Assembly: GCA_963556495.2 (NCBI GenBank)
Contig: OY747710.1
Coordinates: forward strand, 42,755,500 to 42,819,499
Length of the DNA: 64,000 bases
Direction of reading: 5' to 3'
Source of the DNA: Valencia hispanica
Taxonomy: Eukaryota; Chordata; Actinopteri; Cyprinodontiformes; Valenciidae
The notes under the pieces: generated by a model
Databases searched by the model: none
The model's input: only the letters and a program-made list of their open reading frames with translations
What the model was told of the DNA's origin: nothing
Part shown: positions 11,200-24,266 of the stretch, piece by piece
How the letters are laid out: each line of letters opens with the position of its first letter
Numbering within the stretch: position 1 is the first letter of the stretch
Position numbers and translations under genes: made by a program

Positions 11200-12860
11200 G
11201 TTAAATAGGATATGTTTTCGAAATCACTGACTTCCTCACACACTTAGTCCAGAGATTTCAAGGTGAGGGGAGTTTGAGAGCAACTAGACTGTGATTGGTC
11301 CGTTAACTCCACAAAAAGACTGTACCACAAAAAGACTCTACCACTACTTAAGGATTTTTACCAATATGATGCAGAGAAAGTAGCAGAATGCTAAAAATAT
11401 TCCTCAGGGGTGACTTCAGAGACTTTGTTCTAAGACTTGTTAGAGTAGAGAAGAGGGTGGCCATGTCTTCTCAATTTTAATACGTTATACGCTATTTCAT
11501 GAGTTAGGATTAGGGTTTCCTAACCCTTTCCTTAAAAAGCAAACACTAATGAATAGGGTTAAAGACGTTAAACATGTCAAAACATCTAAAGCCCAAACAA
11601 AAGAAGTTTACAGTTATGGTTGAGAAAAATAAGTAAATATTCATATCTAAGGATCTGGAATTGTAAAAATAACAACAATTATAATAATCCAAATGCTTTC
11701 ACCAGTAGGGTAACGTCTCTAATAAATAGTAAAATGACTAAGCTGTCTCTGAAAGAAGAAATGAACCACATTTACACTATAAAAATTAGTTTGGGGCAAA
11801 TATTAGCCCCAAAATATTTTAATCAAGCATTTGTAAAAGCAATAATGGGGAAAAAAAACTCTTAACAACATTCCATTATCAGCTGCATTATTAGTAACAT
11901 TATTAGCTACATCGTAACAAGCCCTGCCTAAACATTTCATCCAGCTGAGACCAAGGCTTAATATGGGGTATATTAAAAATAAATATATCAACTGAGTAAA
12001 CGTTGGGAATTTTTATAGCATTTGGGGTTCATAAAGCTTCAAGAATTTAAGTTTGCATCCAGCTTTGACTCGATTAGCGATAGCGCTAATGCTAAAGACA
12101 AAAAAGTTGCTAGCAAGTTGACCTTGGTGAACACATCTAAGCTGTGGTTTTCGTTGACAAGGTTAGCGTACCAAATTGTACGCGCGATATACAAAAGTTT
12201 GTTACTACTTCAGTAACTATTTATGGCTTAATACCAACAAACCAATTCATATTTTTGTTTCTTTTTAGGGAGGACAAACAAAGATGAGCAATATGATCAT
12301 AGTAGGAATTTTATGAAATTAGTTCTGTTAGGATAACTAACCTGTCTTTCATTTGTTAAATGTACATAATTCAAATTGTGTATAGTAGAATGAAATCTAC
12401 CAGAATAAAAATTAAGCAAAATTGCTTTCTTAGTTAAATTCTAACAGCCGGTTTTATTAGTTTACTAGAGTGAATACTCTCAGTACTCAGTGCTGCAACT
12501 TTGCAAACAGCTTTACATGTATTTCTGTTTTTATTTCTTCCAATATTCACTGTTTCAGCACCGAATGTGTGAACCAGCAAACATCACATATTTCATCCGC
12601 TGCTAAAAGTTATTTTTATTTATTATTATTTCAGATTAGCTGCTTGCATCTGTGTCGTTTTCTCCCCGGCCTATTTCAAGTCTTACATAATGGGAAGGCG
12701 GCCGACCCACGCCTTTCATCTTTACTGTAATTGTTGTGTGCATCAAAGACGGCGAGATTGACAAGCTGCATGGGAGGATTAATACATTGGGTGAGTGACG
12801 ACATACCGAGCTGTTCGGTCAGGAGGTGGGAGGGAGGGGTGGAGGAGCAGGGGATGGAAG
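11200..12860. other. AT-rich intergenic DNA, nothing recognised
   Basis: No exon, RNA gene or known repeat recognised. A guanine homopolymer follows at 12,878-12,895. Confidence 0.4.
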
Positions 12861-12877
12861 AGGAGACTGAGACATGA

Positions 12878-12895
12878 GGGGGGGGGGGGGGGGGG
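12878..12895. repeat. Poly-G tract
   Basis: Uninterrupted run of about 18 G, able in principle to form a G-quadruplex. Confidence 0.9.
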
Positions 12896-12949
12896 TGAGA
12901 GAAAAAAGTAGGAGAGGACAAAAAGTGGGGAGAGAGTTAACGAGAGGGA

Positions 12950-13900
12950 GAGCATTAATTGTGCGCTTTGTGCCGGGGCTCTTTTGCTGAGTGTGGCTGT
13001 CGAGGTGCGGGCGCTAACCCCTCCAGCAGCCCGTCGTGATCTGAACCAGCTCTCAGGCTGCTGTATTCCAATGCAATTAGGCCACTCAAAGGCCTGCTTA
13101 AAGCTGCACCCCCCACTACGCACACATACACACTCAAATAGCAACAGCCCCTGTGGGTCCCCCCCTCCATTGTAGCAGGGGAGGTGTATTCTGTCTCTCT
13201 TTGAGGCCCTGGTTGAAGAGACCACCCCGGGGAGCAGAAAAGAAGCACGGATTACCTCTCTTTCTGTCTCACTCTACCCACTTTTCTCTCTTTCTGTGCA
13301 TTTATCCATCTCTTCTTGCCTTCTCCGAAAGAGACCCAACTTGAAGTTACTGCAGGATGAGACAAAAAGAAGCAGAGCGTTTGGGGCATTACTATGATGG
13401 ATGTCATTGTGGGACTGCTTTAGCAGTATCGTTTCCCTCTTTCATTATTCATGCGGCCCTATATTTCAACAAGTGGTGTGGGTCGTGCAGCTCACCAGCT
13501 AGTCCCCCTCAGGCTTTTCAGCGCCGCGTCCCCTTCCCCTTCCTATGCCGTTTTAACATAGAGACCCCCCTCGCAATCTCTTGGCAGAGTTTCAGTGTGT
13601 CATTCCCCAGAAAGCATTTAAAGCAGATTACAAACCTGACGCTACACCTCCCCAATAAAAGGAGAGTGAAAGAGAGAGAGAGAGAGAGAGAGGGAAAAAA
13701 AACTGGCACATTAACACCTGCAATACTGCTCAATGGCATCAGCAGATTAACGAGGTAATCCACACAATGAGGCCTTTGATTCGTGTGGTTTGGCAGGCAG
13801 TAACGCCAGGCATAATGCACACTGTTATTTCAGGCTGTCCCAGCGCAGAGAAACCTGGCACAGGCCATTTCCTTTTTTTTTTTTGTCTTTTCATCGAGAC
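12950..13900. promoter_or_regulatory. Candidate conserved noncoding cluster
   Basis: Low-repeat DNA with homeodomain-like motifs: CCAATGCAATTAGG near 13,068, CATTATTCATGCGG near 13,443 and CAGATTAACGAGGTAATCC near 13,741. It is broken by a (GA)n tract at 13,671-13,693. It resembles developmental enhancer DNA more than the neighbouring AT-rich filler. This is a judgement from composition only. Confidence 0.35.
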
Positions 13901-14499
13901 GAGCTTTTGAAGAATCTCATCTTGTGCATCTGGTGCTTTAGCCTGAATCCTTGTCGGAGAAATAACCTGCTGCTGGCTGCTCCTGTGGCACAAGGAGGGG
14001 GGAAGGAGAGGAGACGCAAGCTTTTCCGTGGGGCTGTTTAAACAGCGGGGGCCACCATTTTTGTTTTTCTGCATAAGGACGTGCGCATAGGATGTGTATG
14101 TGTGTGTGTGCTTGGGCCAGATATCGCGGTGCCATCGCTCATGTGCGGCTCGATTAGCCCCACGTGCCTCGTTCGTCAGACGTGGAGGCAGAGCAGATGG
14201 CGGGAGACGCAACCGTGTTACCATGCTGCAGCACTATGTTACGCTGCTCTAATTGAAACATCAATACCAGCCTGTCAATACACCACTGCTACTTTACAAA
14301 ACACCACGAGCAACTGACCTGCACTTGACTGATAAAAGAAGATTGAGATGTCCTGATAAAATACTATTATAGTGGTAAAAAGAGACTTTTTTTTTTTCCC
14401 GCCCTGTGAAGTTTCACCTGAAACACCCCTCCAGCTTGCTGTTTGCGCTGAAGGAAGCATGCAGCAGTAAAAATAGGGAGATTTTTTTTTTTTTTTTGC

Positions 14500-14780
14500 C
14501 TCTGCTGTGGCACATTTTTAATGAATGGATAAAAAGTTGAGGGAGCTCACGCGACTGTGATCAGTAATTCGAACGCTATCGAAAATTCAGGAGAGAACAG
14601 AGAGAAATTAGGCGGCTAGGAATTAATTTGTTATTTGTCCAGCTCAATGAGGAGTGACGCAGCCCCCGTTAATGAACGGGTAATCCATTTCTTATTGCGC
14701 CGAGCTGAATTCACCCTTCACTGAAGTGGAAAAAGACAAACATATCGCTCGCTAACCCTTTGGAACTTGCGGAGGCGAAC
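14500..14780. promoter_or_regulatory. Candidate conserved noncoding block with palindrome
   Basis: Repeat-free block containing AGGAATTAATTTG near 14,618 and the perfect inverted repeat CCCGTT-AATG-AACGGG at 14,665-14,680, with a TAAT core directly after it. It may be a regulatory element. No gene is apparent. Confidence 0.35.
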
Positions 14781-14789
14781 TGAGGAGCC

Positions 14790-15960
14790 GAGATATGAGC
14801 CCTGAAACCTCTTCCTGAAACTATTTGCTTTTTTCTTCTTCTTCTTCTTTTGGCAGGGGGATAGATTGATGTGTTTGAGTGCGTTCGGGGTTTGGGCAGG
14901 TCCGAGAGCGATTGGGTTAAGAATTTACAAGCAATAATCACAGCTGACGCTGGGGTCACACAGTAGAAATACAGTACACACATTGATTTGTGATCAATTG
15001 GCTTGCTGCACAAAGGAAAACAATAGTCTTTATTTAACCATGATTCTTGTTGTGTCTTCAGCTCCCAGCCCCATACTTCACCCCTCACCACTCCCCTTCT
15101 TTCCTGCTCACAGAGCCTTCACCTAGTGGATCTGAAGGGTTCCAATAGTGGCCCCTTTCTTCATGATGACATCCTTTGAGATTTGTGGTGGGAAGGACCA
15201 GCTCTGTCTGTCCATCTCCTTCCTTTAGGTGCTGTTTTCATCTTAGGAACAGGTCTGGGTCTTAGGGAGGACTTTTGCAGAACATCTGTGGGCAGTAGCT
15301 GTGAAACATAGTGACAATCATTGTAAGCACAGTGAGCAATATGTTTTCTTGATAAAGTTGACTCCCAGAATTGCCTGAGAATAGCTGAAATCTGCAAGTA
15401 CTTCAAATGCACAGTAGCTCTACCACAAAAGCTAAGATCCACGGTCTTCCTTATCTCAACTATTAGGGGTACAGCTAATCAGCGGCAAGCAAAATCAATG
15501 GCACTCCTGGGTTGGCTGCTTTGCAAATGCCAGCGCATAGCATGGCGAGTAGCATTGCGCCTCTGTATTTCAGCTTCCCAAGCTGCATTTTCTATCGAAT
15601 ATTTTAGATATACTCGATGAAAAAATCCGCCAATAGGGAATCAGCAAATACTGAACCGCATATTTGCTCGCAAATGTTGCTAGCAAGTAATCCACACATA
15701 CAAATAAATCAAAATGAATTTGCTAATTATAAAGTTACGTGTGATGAAGTGGAATGGTACAGGTAAAGGAATTGAACAAGAAAACAATTTGGCAGAGTTT
15801 CCGACATTGTCAGTATTTTGAAAGATTTCTACTGCTAAGTGCAAATTTTAGCTGGTTTAATATTAACTGATAGCTTGTAGATAAGTGTATCAATAGCAAA
15901 GTATTGGACAGAGTGGTATGATTTGTTAAAGCAAAGAGACCTTCGAATGCAAATGTTACT
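14790..15960. other. Intergenic DNA, nothing recognised
   Basis: No exon or RNA gene was supported. The open frames here lack family features. Confidence 0.4.
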
Positions 15961-15979
15961 GTAGCCGAACTTAATGGTA

Positions 15980-16720
15980 ATAGTTGCAGCTGTTGTTCTA
16001 AACTTCTAAATGTTCCAATGAGTGCAGTTGGGGCCATAGTCTGGAAGAGGAACAGACACACTTTCAATGTACACCAGCCACAGCCAGGTGTCCCTCATAA
16101 GATTTCTGACGGAATAATCAAAGGAGTGGTCCAAGAGCCAAGGACCTTCAGAAAGACCTGGAAATAGCAGGTTTTTGCCCAGAGAAAATTATCTGGTCAG
16201 ACGAGGTATAAGCTAAACTCTTTTGATGTCATTACACACACCGTGTTTGGAGGAAGAAGGGTTATGCACACTACGGCAAAAGCACTATGCCAAAAGTGAA
16301 ATTTAGCGGTAGGATTATCATTGTGTGGGCTGTCTTACACCATATTGTACTGGTAGAGCTTCATCTAACTGCAGGAAGGATGAATGAAGAAATGCACCAG
16401 GACATCCTTGATAAGAATCTGAAGATGAAAGAAGTGTGGGCTTCCAAGCAAGAAAATAGAAATAGAACCTCTCAAGTGGTTTCAGAGAAAGACATTAAAA
16501 CAGCTAGAATTACCCAGTCAATCATCTGACTTGTCACCAAACAAAAAAACTATGGAAAGACCTGGAAATCTGAGCGTACAGAGCAGACAACAAAAACCTT
16601 TAAGATTGGAAAACAGTTAGTTTTGGAAGAAAGGGTCAGCATCACACCTGAGCAAAGGATTTGACTAGTTGTTACTAAAAGAACTATTTAAAACCTTTCT
16701 GTCAGCATGTTGGATACTTA
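15980..16720 (+). mobile_element. Tc1/mariner transposon relic
   Basis: Translation across frames recovers a Tc1-type transposase in order: a helix-turn-helix end (SAVGAIVWKRNRHTF, PGVPHKISD near 16,020-16,110), the block KIIWSDEV near 16,187-16,208, HRVWRKKGYAHYGK near 16,242, and a remnant of the SPDLSPIENLW block near 16,527-16,560. Frameshifts and stops separate the blocks, so it is dead. Terminal repeats were not located. Confidence 0.75.
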
Positions 16721-16729
16721 TTCCCTGTT

Positions 16730-17480
16730 CCATTACATTTTTTAACCATAACTTTATTTATATACTAATTTACTTAGATTCTTTTGTATGTGTGGATTAC
16801 TTGGGTTATTGCCAACAACCGGAGGGAATTTAATGTCAATGTCCCCATTAGGAATACATTTACTGACAAATATTGACCTGTCACCTCCACCAGATCAACC
16901 CCGCCCCAAGATATAATCACTTGTTCCTGGTCCCACTGCGGACATTTCCTGAACATTCCATCAAAATCAGTCTGTAACGTTTTGAGTTATGTTGCTTACT
17001 ATCAGACAGACAGAAAAAAAACCCTAGCAAAAACATTACCTCCTTAGTGGTCTTACAAAGAGTAGAGGTTTTTGTTATGGAAAATATGGGTCACTGCCCA
17101 GGGCAGAATGTCCAGAGAATGCCACCAGAACCAAAGAAACAGTAATTTATTGGTATATGGCTTGTCAATTGAGTAAAGAGCTCCCTTGCATGCCTAATGA
17201 TGTTCAAATGTTTTCCTCTACTTGTTATTAAAATTCAAATTTAGTTATTTTTAAAGAGTCAACGCTTCATTTAAACATCTCCAGTTTAGAATAATAAATA
17301 CTTCACCTTAACTACATTGTTCTGAAACGCCGTTTGAGAATAATAAAACCTGGACTACTCTTTCCTGGATGGTTATCACTACAGAGGACAGCTAGTCAAA
17401 AGCAGTTTTCCTGTATGTGTGCAAGAGCGTTGATGCTACACTTGCATGAAAACCTCTTCAATGGAATCAAGCGTGTTACT
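16730..17480. other. Intergenic DNA, nothing recognised
   Basis: AT-rich sequence with no supported gene or named repeat. Confidence 0.4.
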
Positions 17481-17487
17481 TTATACA

Positions 17488-17501
17488 CTGCCACCTACTG
17501 G
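17488..17501 (-). promoter_or_regulatory. CTCF consensus motif, reverse
   Basis: The minus strand reads CCAGTAGGTGGCAG, matching all 14 positions of CCASYAGRKGGCRS. Its orientation is opposite to the motif at 1276-1289, so the two face each other across pou3f2. Confidence 0.6.
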
Positions 17502-17509
17502 GCAGCCAG

Positions 17510-20500
17510 TGTAGTTTTACAAAAGTATCACCAAAGCAGTATGCCTGGCAGTCAGCAAAAAAAAAAGTTGAACACCTAGAAAATATCTTGCAAGTCTTTG
17601 TACAGTATGACTCCTAAAATTAAAACAAACATTGGTGACATCTATCAATAACTAAGGACCAGTGTAATTAAGAAGGTAGTGAAGGATTTTTTTTTGAAAA
17701 AGGGAATTTCAAATCAATCTTCTTAGATAAAGACTCCCTCTATCTGTCTGTCTGCCATATTGGATCTATTTTTTTTAACTTCTCATTGTCTCTAGAAAGT
17801 TCTGTATGAATAACTATATTTTTACAGAATGGGCAGATGAGCATGCTTTGTTCAGTGCGAGGAGGTAGCAGGAGCTAGACACCCAGGGTGCCATTCTTGC
17901 GAGAACCACCACTGTCTACCAAGTGAGCCAACCTTGATAATGATATTTTTCCTGCCAACAACAAGCAAAAATGTGAAAGCCACAACTACCCCCCCCCCAA
18001 CCTAATGGATCATATTTGGGGAATGAAAACATTGATTTTTATGAATTGTATAATTGTCAATATTTACCATCTTATAAAATCGTTCCAGCTGTAGAGATCA
18101 CCATATGCGCATTAAGAAAAACATATAATTTGGTGGCCAAACAGGCGTCCTGCCAGGTGTGCCTCGCATAAAAAGCACATATTTGTCTGACTGAAACATA
18201 TTTTTTCATGCATCTCATCCAAAATTAAGTGGGGCTGCAACATCCAAACCTTTAAAGCCTTCCTCCATGTCAGGGGCTTGATGAGGCTCACGTTCGCCAT
18301 TCTGTCTCCTGTAGCTTCCAACATCTGGTTCATGGAAGAGATGTTTTGCGTTAAAACAAGCAGTGTGAATAGTATTCGCAAGTTTCAGAACATAAATACC
18401 ACAGAGGTTGATTTGAAAGTTTTCACATTTCCATGCAACTATAGCCGCAGAGATCAGGACAGCATAAGTATTAGTGGTCTGTATGGGGCAAGCTGCAACA
18501 TTATTAGACCGACTCTGATAAAGGTGAGGGGCTTTCATTCTCTTAAAGAGTCCCACCCACTCACATGATGGCAGCACCAACAGAGGTCATTTTCTGAAAA
18601 GCTTTTCTACACATACATTTGTTCCTGTTAAAATTCCCTGATGTCCTCCGTCTGTTACGCCATCACTTACAGCGGGACTCGACTCGTGACTCCTCGGACA
18701 TGTAGAAGTCACGAGTGAGAAATTTTAAGAAAACACAGAGAGAAAGACATTCTCAGAGAATTTAGTTTCAGCTGTTTTCACAGGAAAGACAAGGAGAAGC
18801 GGCTGAACAAGCTCCGTCCACAGGAGCAGTGCTCAGCTGGCAGTAACAATGTGATCTTGGCTCAAGTTTTTCAGCGAGCGTTGACGTCCCCCGAGTTGCG
18901 AGGATTCCCGAACTGGCAGCTTTTCAGCGGGGGTTATAGCGATACAGTATTTACAAGGCATGAGCAAGTGGGAGAGCTGCAACAGACGGTGCCGAACACG
19001 GCGCTTTCAATTATTTCTCACAGCGTTCATGAAAATAGAAGCACAGCAGGGAGTACAGTACGAGCGACCAAACTATAAAAAGAAACGCGGCAAAAAAAAA
19101 AAAGAAAGAAGAAGAAAATAAAAAAGAGAACTCCCGAGCTAATCTAAACGGGGTGTGCTGGAGCTGGTGAAGAGCTCAGAGTGGTGCACGTCTCAAAAAA
19201 AAGAGAGAGATAGAGACAGTGTGTTGGAGCACAGGCAGAGTGAGCAGTGATGGAGAAGAAATTGGTGCATAAATAATTAGAGGGAGGTTGAAGTTGAGAT
19301 TTGATTGCATTTTAAGAGCCTGTTTTGAGAGGGAAACTGGTCTGATAACCTCTGCGGGGGGCCTCATACAATTAGATTCATATTTAAGAAGCAAGTGAGA
19401 AGGGTTTACAACAAGTTCTGGCAGCTTTAGACAGTGTTTTACATGATCACTCTATAAAGTGTTAACAGTTGCTAGTTAGCAAAAAAAGATAAAGACCAGC
19501 TTAGGCTGATGAGGGATTTATTTAGCATGAATGAAACCTGCTACACTAACATACTGTATGTGTGGATGGGTGGTGCTGGATGTCTAGTGAGCATCTATAG
19601 TGAGCATTCTGTCATAGAAAATACAGCTAAACAAAGTCTATATGGTTCATAGATGTCTAGGCTAATACATTTGAATATGAACTCGATTCACTTAGTGAAA
19701 CACATTATATAGATTAATTACACCAACTGATGTTTTAAAGCCTTTATTGCTGGTAATTATAATGATTATCTGCTTACAGTTAATGAAAACACGACATTTA
19801 ACATTATAGAATTTTACATCAGACTATTAAAGAAACATTTTAATACAGAAATGTGGGTTTAATGAAATGTATGTTTAATACCTGCTTAAAGGTTGTTATT
19901 TATAAAAGGTATTTTTAATCTGACAAACGGCCCATATCAGAATAAATATTCCAAACTGTATTTAGTTTACAAATATGCTTTCTCGACTAATTACCGTGGA
20001 CTAATAAGTGCAGAGAATAAGCAGAGAATAACTTACACAACCCCCCTTTACACCAGCTTACCCCATTATGCACAAAATCATGCATAATATTTGGGTTTTT
20101 CCTATCACTCATGGATTTATTGTCGTTGGAATCACATTTATGGATTTCTTTTCTAATCCAAATTAAACTCTGTTCTTCTTGTCTGTATGTTTGCCTCTAA
20201 AATATTCTGCGTCATCTCTGCGAGGAGCCGCCGCTGTATGGGAGTGTAGCAGTTCTGGTCGGAAATCATGGTTTATGTTATTATTTTAAATAACACATTT
20301 TCTTATATAAAAACAAAGCAAATATGGTTTAAGCGCAAATATTTAATCACGCTGTAGATTTATTAAAATGTGTATTGTTTCCATCCAGCAATAAAGTACA
20401 CATTATTTGAACATCTCATCATAGTCACCACTGTTCACTGACGTTTGTGTTCTCAAATGAGCAAAAGTAGTTATTTTTCCACGCATTGATATTATTAACA

Positions 20501-21860
20501 TAATTTTTAAAAGGCTGATATTCGTTCATACGTAGTAAAACGAAGCCTTCGTAAGTTTCATTTTGGGTTTTCTGGCATCTTTGCAGGATTTTCAAAACTT
20601 TTTGTGGACCGCACACACCAACAAAACAGCTAGTGACCAGAATCAGACAATATTTAGCTTGATCCTTTAATCAGTAAAGGCACCATGCTAAGCACTGCCA
20701 AAGCTGACAAAAACGCTTCAAAGTGTTGATGCTGTAACTAAAAAAGATTTAAAGGTAGATATTTTAGCATCAGTGAAGTGTTTAAAATGACATCAGATGC
20801 CATTTAAAAGGAAACATTAGCTTTTAGAACATGTAAAGGCATGTATGCAGGGAAAGACAAATCAGACTGAGTTAAAATCGGTACCAGCTGGTGAAAGCTC
20901 TACAAAAACCAGAGAAGAGTAAGTTAAAAGCAAAATTCTCATATAATCAAACTTTACCATTGCTGGCCTGAGGCCTTGAGTTCTTGATTTAAGAAATACT
21001 CAAGGAAAGAGGAAAACCTTCATAATTAGAAGGTTACGTGACCAGAGACATATTTAATTGTCATTGCTGCTTGTCTCTGAGCTTTTGGAGCACATATAAT
21101 GCACACAGTTACTGTTAGCAAGTAGATAAACAACTAATAGGATTTTTTTTATTATTATCTTGGGGCCACCCTGTGTATAGATGGGTTTTAATCACTAACA
21201 GCTCCAGTAAATTTCTAAAGGTACCGTATTTTCTTTTAATGTGCAGATATGTCCGGCAAATAGTGGCTCTATATTTCACTGCAATCTTTCCAGTAGTTCT
21301 TGATACATTTCCAGTGTGGACCTAAAAGTGGACCGACCACAACCGGCTGACATATCCATTCATAAAATCCTGCAGTTGGCCTGGCCACAAACACAGTAAA
21401 CCCCCCTCTTTATATAAGCTACTGTTTTATTTTTTGGTCAGGTATGTAATGCCCGGGGAACTGATGTGCTTTTATACAGTGTAGAGCTGCAAGAAAATAC
21501 AGATGTGTTGTTGGCAGAAAATCTTCCCTTTTTTGAACAAGTAAAAACAATTCTTAGGTTGTTTTTTTTATTTTTTTATTCCCCACACTCTGACAGTCCT
21601 ACTTAACACGTGCTTAACGACTGCTACAAATAAAGCTCAACTAAACCTATTATTGTTAGCAGCGCCATTGAGTTTCCAGTTCAAAGCTGGCGCATTAGTG
21701 AGGAAGTGTCACTGTCAAGCAGAGAGAAATTGTATGCAACAGGGAGACAAATAATTGCTAAGATTAAAAGCTTTATTATTACGTTATAAAGAAAATAAAG
21801 AAGAATCTCTAAGATGCGGAATAAACAGAACACCTCTGTGCTCTGGAACTCAACAACAGA
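17510..21860. other. Long gene-free stretch
   Basis: No exon, RNA gene or identifiable transposon was supported. 19,240-19,400 and 20,150-20,260 are repeat-free with TAAT cores and could be noncoding regulatory DNA. The rest is AT-rich. A C-homopolymer (21,873-21,896) closes the stretch. Confidence 0.35.
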
Positions 21861-21872
21861 AACAGGCCATCT

Positions 21873-22210
21873 CCCCCCCCCCCCCCCCCCCCCCCCTCTC
21901 TCAGCTGAGACGCTGTCAGGAAGAAGGATATGCTTCCATTCAGATATATTTGTTTCTCAGCACCTTCACCATCTCAGTGGGACACCCCTCAACACACACA
22001 CACACACACACCACCACAACCAACCCACCAACACCCCCCCCAGCCCCACCCCCTGCCCCCCCAAACGTAATGGATCAAACAAAGGACATCATTTGTAGGC
22101 CAAGTATTTTTCTGAGTGTCTCTCTCTTCGGCTCTGCATACCAATCCAATACTGCCCAAGGAAAAAAAGCCACGCTGTGGAACGTATGTGTGTGTGTGTG
22201 TGTGTGTGTG
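21873..22210. repeat. Poly-C, (CA)n and (TG)n simple repeats
   Basis: Poly-C run at 21,873-21,896, a short (CA)n near 21,993-22,011, C-rich DNA near 22,030-22,063 and (TG)n at 22,185-22,210. The long open frames across it are low-complexity artefacts. Confidence 0.85.
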
Positions 22211-22458
22211 GACTGGGGGTTGGAAGGTCTGTTTGCCTCTCTGCCAAGCATTGATTTATCCTTTTCTCCAATTTATTTCTCCTCCTTGCTCCTACAATCC
22301 ATTCAGATCTGCCTCTAGGGGAGGAACTTGGGGTAAAGACGTTGTCAGACCTCGCCGCCGCCTCCTAACACCGGCTCAAAACTCATCTACAGGCCCAGGG
22401 AGCGTGCACCTCTGCAAGGACATGTCAGCCACATCCCCCCCCCACACACACACACATA

Positions 22459-22695
22459 TTCTTGTCTTGCTATTAGTAGTGAGGACCTTCATTGACTTCC
22501 ATTCATTTTAATGAATCCAGGCCGTTTTACTAACTGTAACCATTACCGATCTATTCCTAACCCTAACCTTAACTAAACTTAATTCACGCCACACCTCAAA
22601 AACCAACCAGTAGAGCTCAGTGACATTTGTCCGAAAGTGAGGACCAGGAAAAATGTCCTCACTTTGCATTAAACGGTCCTCATTTTACGGATGAA
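22459..22695. mobile_element. Small TIR element copy 1 (degenerate)
   Basis: Begins directly after a short (CA)n tract with a TCTTGCTATTAGTAGTGAGG start. It shares the internal block ATTGACTTCCATTCATTTTA and TAACCCTAACC-like motifs with the copies at 22,839 and 25,394. The far end is degenerate and no clear matching TIR is seen. Confidence 0.6.
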
Positions 22696-22745
22696 AAACT
22701 TGAAATGGTGAAAAATGTACCTCAGTTTGAATGCTAGACAGGAAT

Positions 22746-22799
22746 ACACACACACACACACGCACACGCACACACACACGCACACACACACGCACACAC

Positions 22800-22838
<39 letters not shown>
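22746..22838. repeat. (CA)n microsatellite with CG interruptions
   Basis: CA/CACG repeat of about 90 bp abutting the 5' end of TIR-element copy 2. Confidence 0.95.
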
Positions 22839-22840
<2 letters not shown>

Positions 22841-23114
22841 TGTCTTGCTATACTTGTGTTGACATTGTATTGACTTCCATTGATTTTACTATGCCTAACC
22901 CAGACACTTTCCCTAAACCTAACCATTAGTGATACATGCCTAACCCTAACCTGAACCTAAACCTAATTCACACTATACCTCTAAACGTAACTAGTAGAGG
23001 TTAATAGCTAGTTAAACATTGTGGGGACCAGGCAAAATGTCCTCACAACAACAAATGTCCACACAATGCTGGTGGGCTGTCAAAGGTTGGTCCTCACAAG
23101 TATAGCTATACATG
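22839..23114. mobile_element. Small TIR element copy 2 (MITE-like, 276 bp)
   Basis: The left end CATGTCTTGCTATACTTGTG and the reverse complement of the right end CATGTATAGCTATACTTGTG match at 18 of 20 positions. The body has no coding capacity and contains ATTGACTTCCATTGATTTTA plus CCTAACCCTAACC-like stretches. (CA)n lies on the left side and short CA repeats on the right. It looks like a non-autonomous DNA element. Confidence 0.7.
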
Positions 23115-23429
23115 TACACACGCACACACATACACACTTGCACACAGTGCTACAGTTGGCTTTAGAATGCAGCATAAAAATGATAAAAAAATCTGAAAAG
23201 TCTGAATTGTATCCGAGGGATGATTGGCTGCAAAGTGTTATACGCCGGTCTTCTCTGGAGTAACAATTGTTGCTGAACGATGTTTAATTGTTCCTCCTAA
23301 TCAGACCCGGGCTCTGAACAGAAGATGATCTGATCACAGTAACAATATCTCGAGTCTCGATGCGACTGATCCCTATCTCCGCCCATATGATTCTGACATT
23401 TTCAGATCCTATTACTCAGACTCAAGGAT

Positions 23430-23700
23430 TTGTCTCCTAATGCCTCGCTTGTGACGACAGAGCTGAGCAGAAACGCTGCATGTGCACAAATCCCACAGTT
23501 ATACCCCTAACACACACTAACACGCACACACATGTTCAGCCGTATGGCAGAGTTCTGCGAGCCATTCTTCAGTGTCGCCGTGAGCGACGCCTGGCACATC
23601 CTTACACCTGAAGTTGATCAATGCAGATATGTCCGGGGGGAAATTGAAATCCATGGGAAATTAGGCGGCCTCAGTGATTTATTGGAACAGTAAATTACAG
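23430..23700. promoter_or_regulatory. Candidate conserved noncoding block
   Basis: Repeat-free DNA between microsatellite-rich stretches, including GAAGTTGATCAATGCAGATA and AAATTAGGCGGCC. It has no stable coding frame. Regulatory function is inferred from composition only. Confidence 0.3.
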
Positions 23701-23709
23701 TGTGTGTAT

Positions 23710-24252
23710 GATGTGTGAGACGTGCGTGCTTTACTTCTGCGTACAGTACTTTAGTACCTTGTGTTTGGCCGGCAAAGCGATGTCACCTGCTCGCACTCTC
23801 CTGTTCTTCTCTATTTGGTAGACCCACTGAAGCAGATCCAGAGGAGGGGAACTGTCCCTCCGGTAGAGCCCACCATGAGGGACAGGGTGACGCCACCCCA
23901 TGGATACAACGCTCTGCAGCGGCCCCTCTGAAGCAGAGATGAGACAGATAGGGAAATCTTAACACAGTTCACGTATAACTGATTAAAATCCTACAAACTC
24001 AATGATATAGTATATATATTTTCCTGTGGAATCAACATGAAGGGTCAAGAGGTCTAATGTTTTAATTTGGAAGGTCCATATTTGAGTCCCTTTGCCTAAT
24101 CAACATCAAACTATGCCCAGTGACAGAAAACAAGCTGGTCCAGCTTGATGTCTAGCACTGAGCGTTTTGTAAAAAGGGATGCGACTGTGGCGACTGTGGC
24201 GAATTTCCACAAATGTTGGAACATTTAGTGTGCGGGGCCTAATTACTTCACA
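23710..24252. other. Intergenic DNA, nothing recognised
   Basis: No supported gene or repeat. Confidence 0.4.
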
Positions 24253-24266
24253 GCGCCCCCTAGAAG
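24253..24266 (-). promoter_or_regulatory. CTCF-like motif, reverse (12 of 14)
   Basis: The minus strand reads CTTCTAGGGGGCGC. The core CTAGGGGGCGC matches CCASYAGRKGGCRS, with mismatches only at positions 2 and 3. Same orientation as the 17,488 site. Confidence 0.4.

Noticed and set aside
12779..13225. 148-codon minus-strand frame with Pro-rich run
   Set aside because: Driven by the poly-G/poly-C tract at 12,878-12,895. Neighbouring frames are equally open.
21241..23640. Shared 15-mer TGCAGATATGTCCGG near 21,242 and 23,622
   Set aside because: A single shared 15-mer in a window of this size is within chance expectation, and the flanks do not align.
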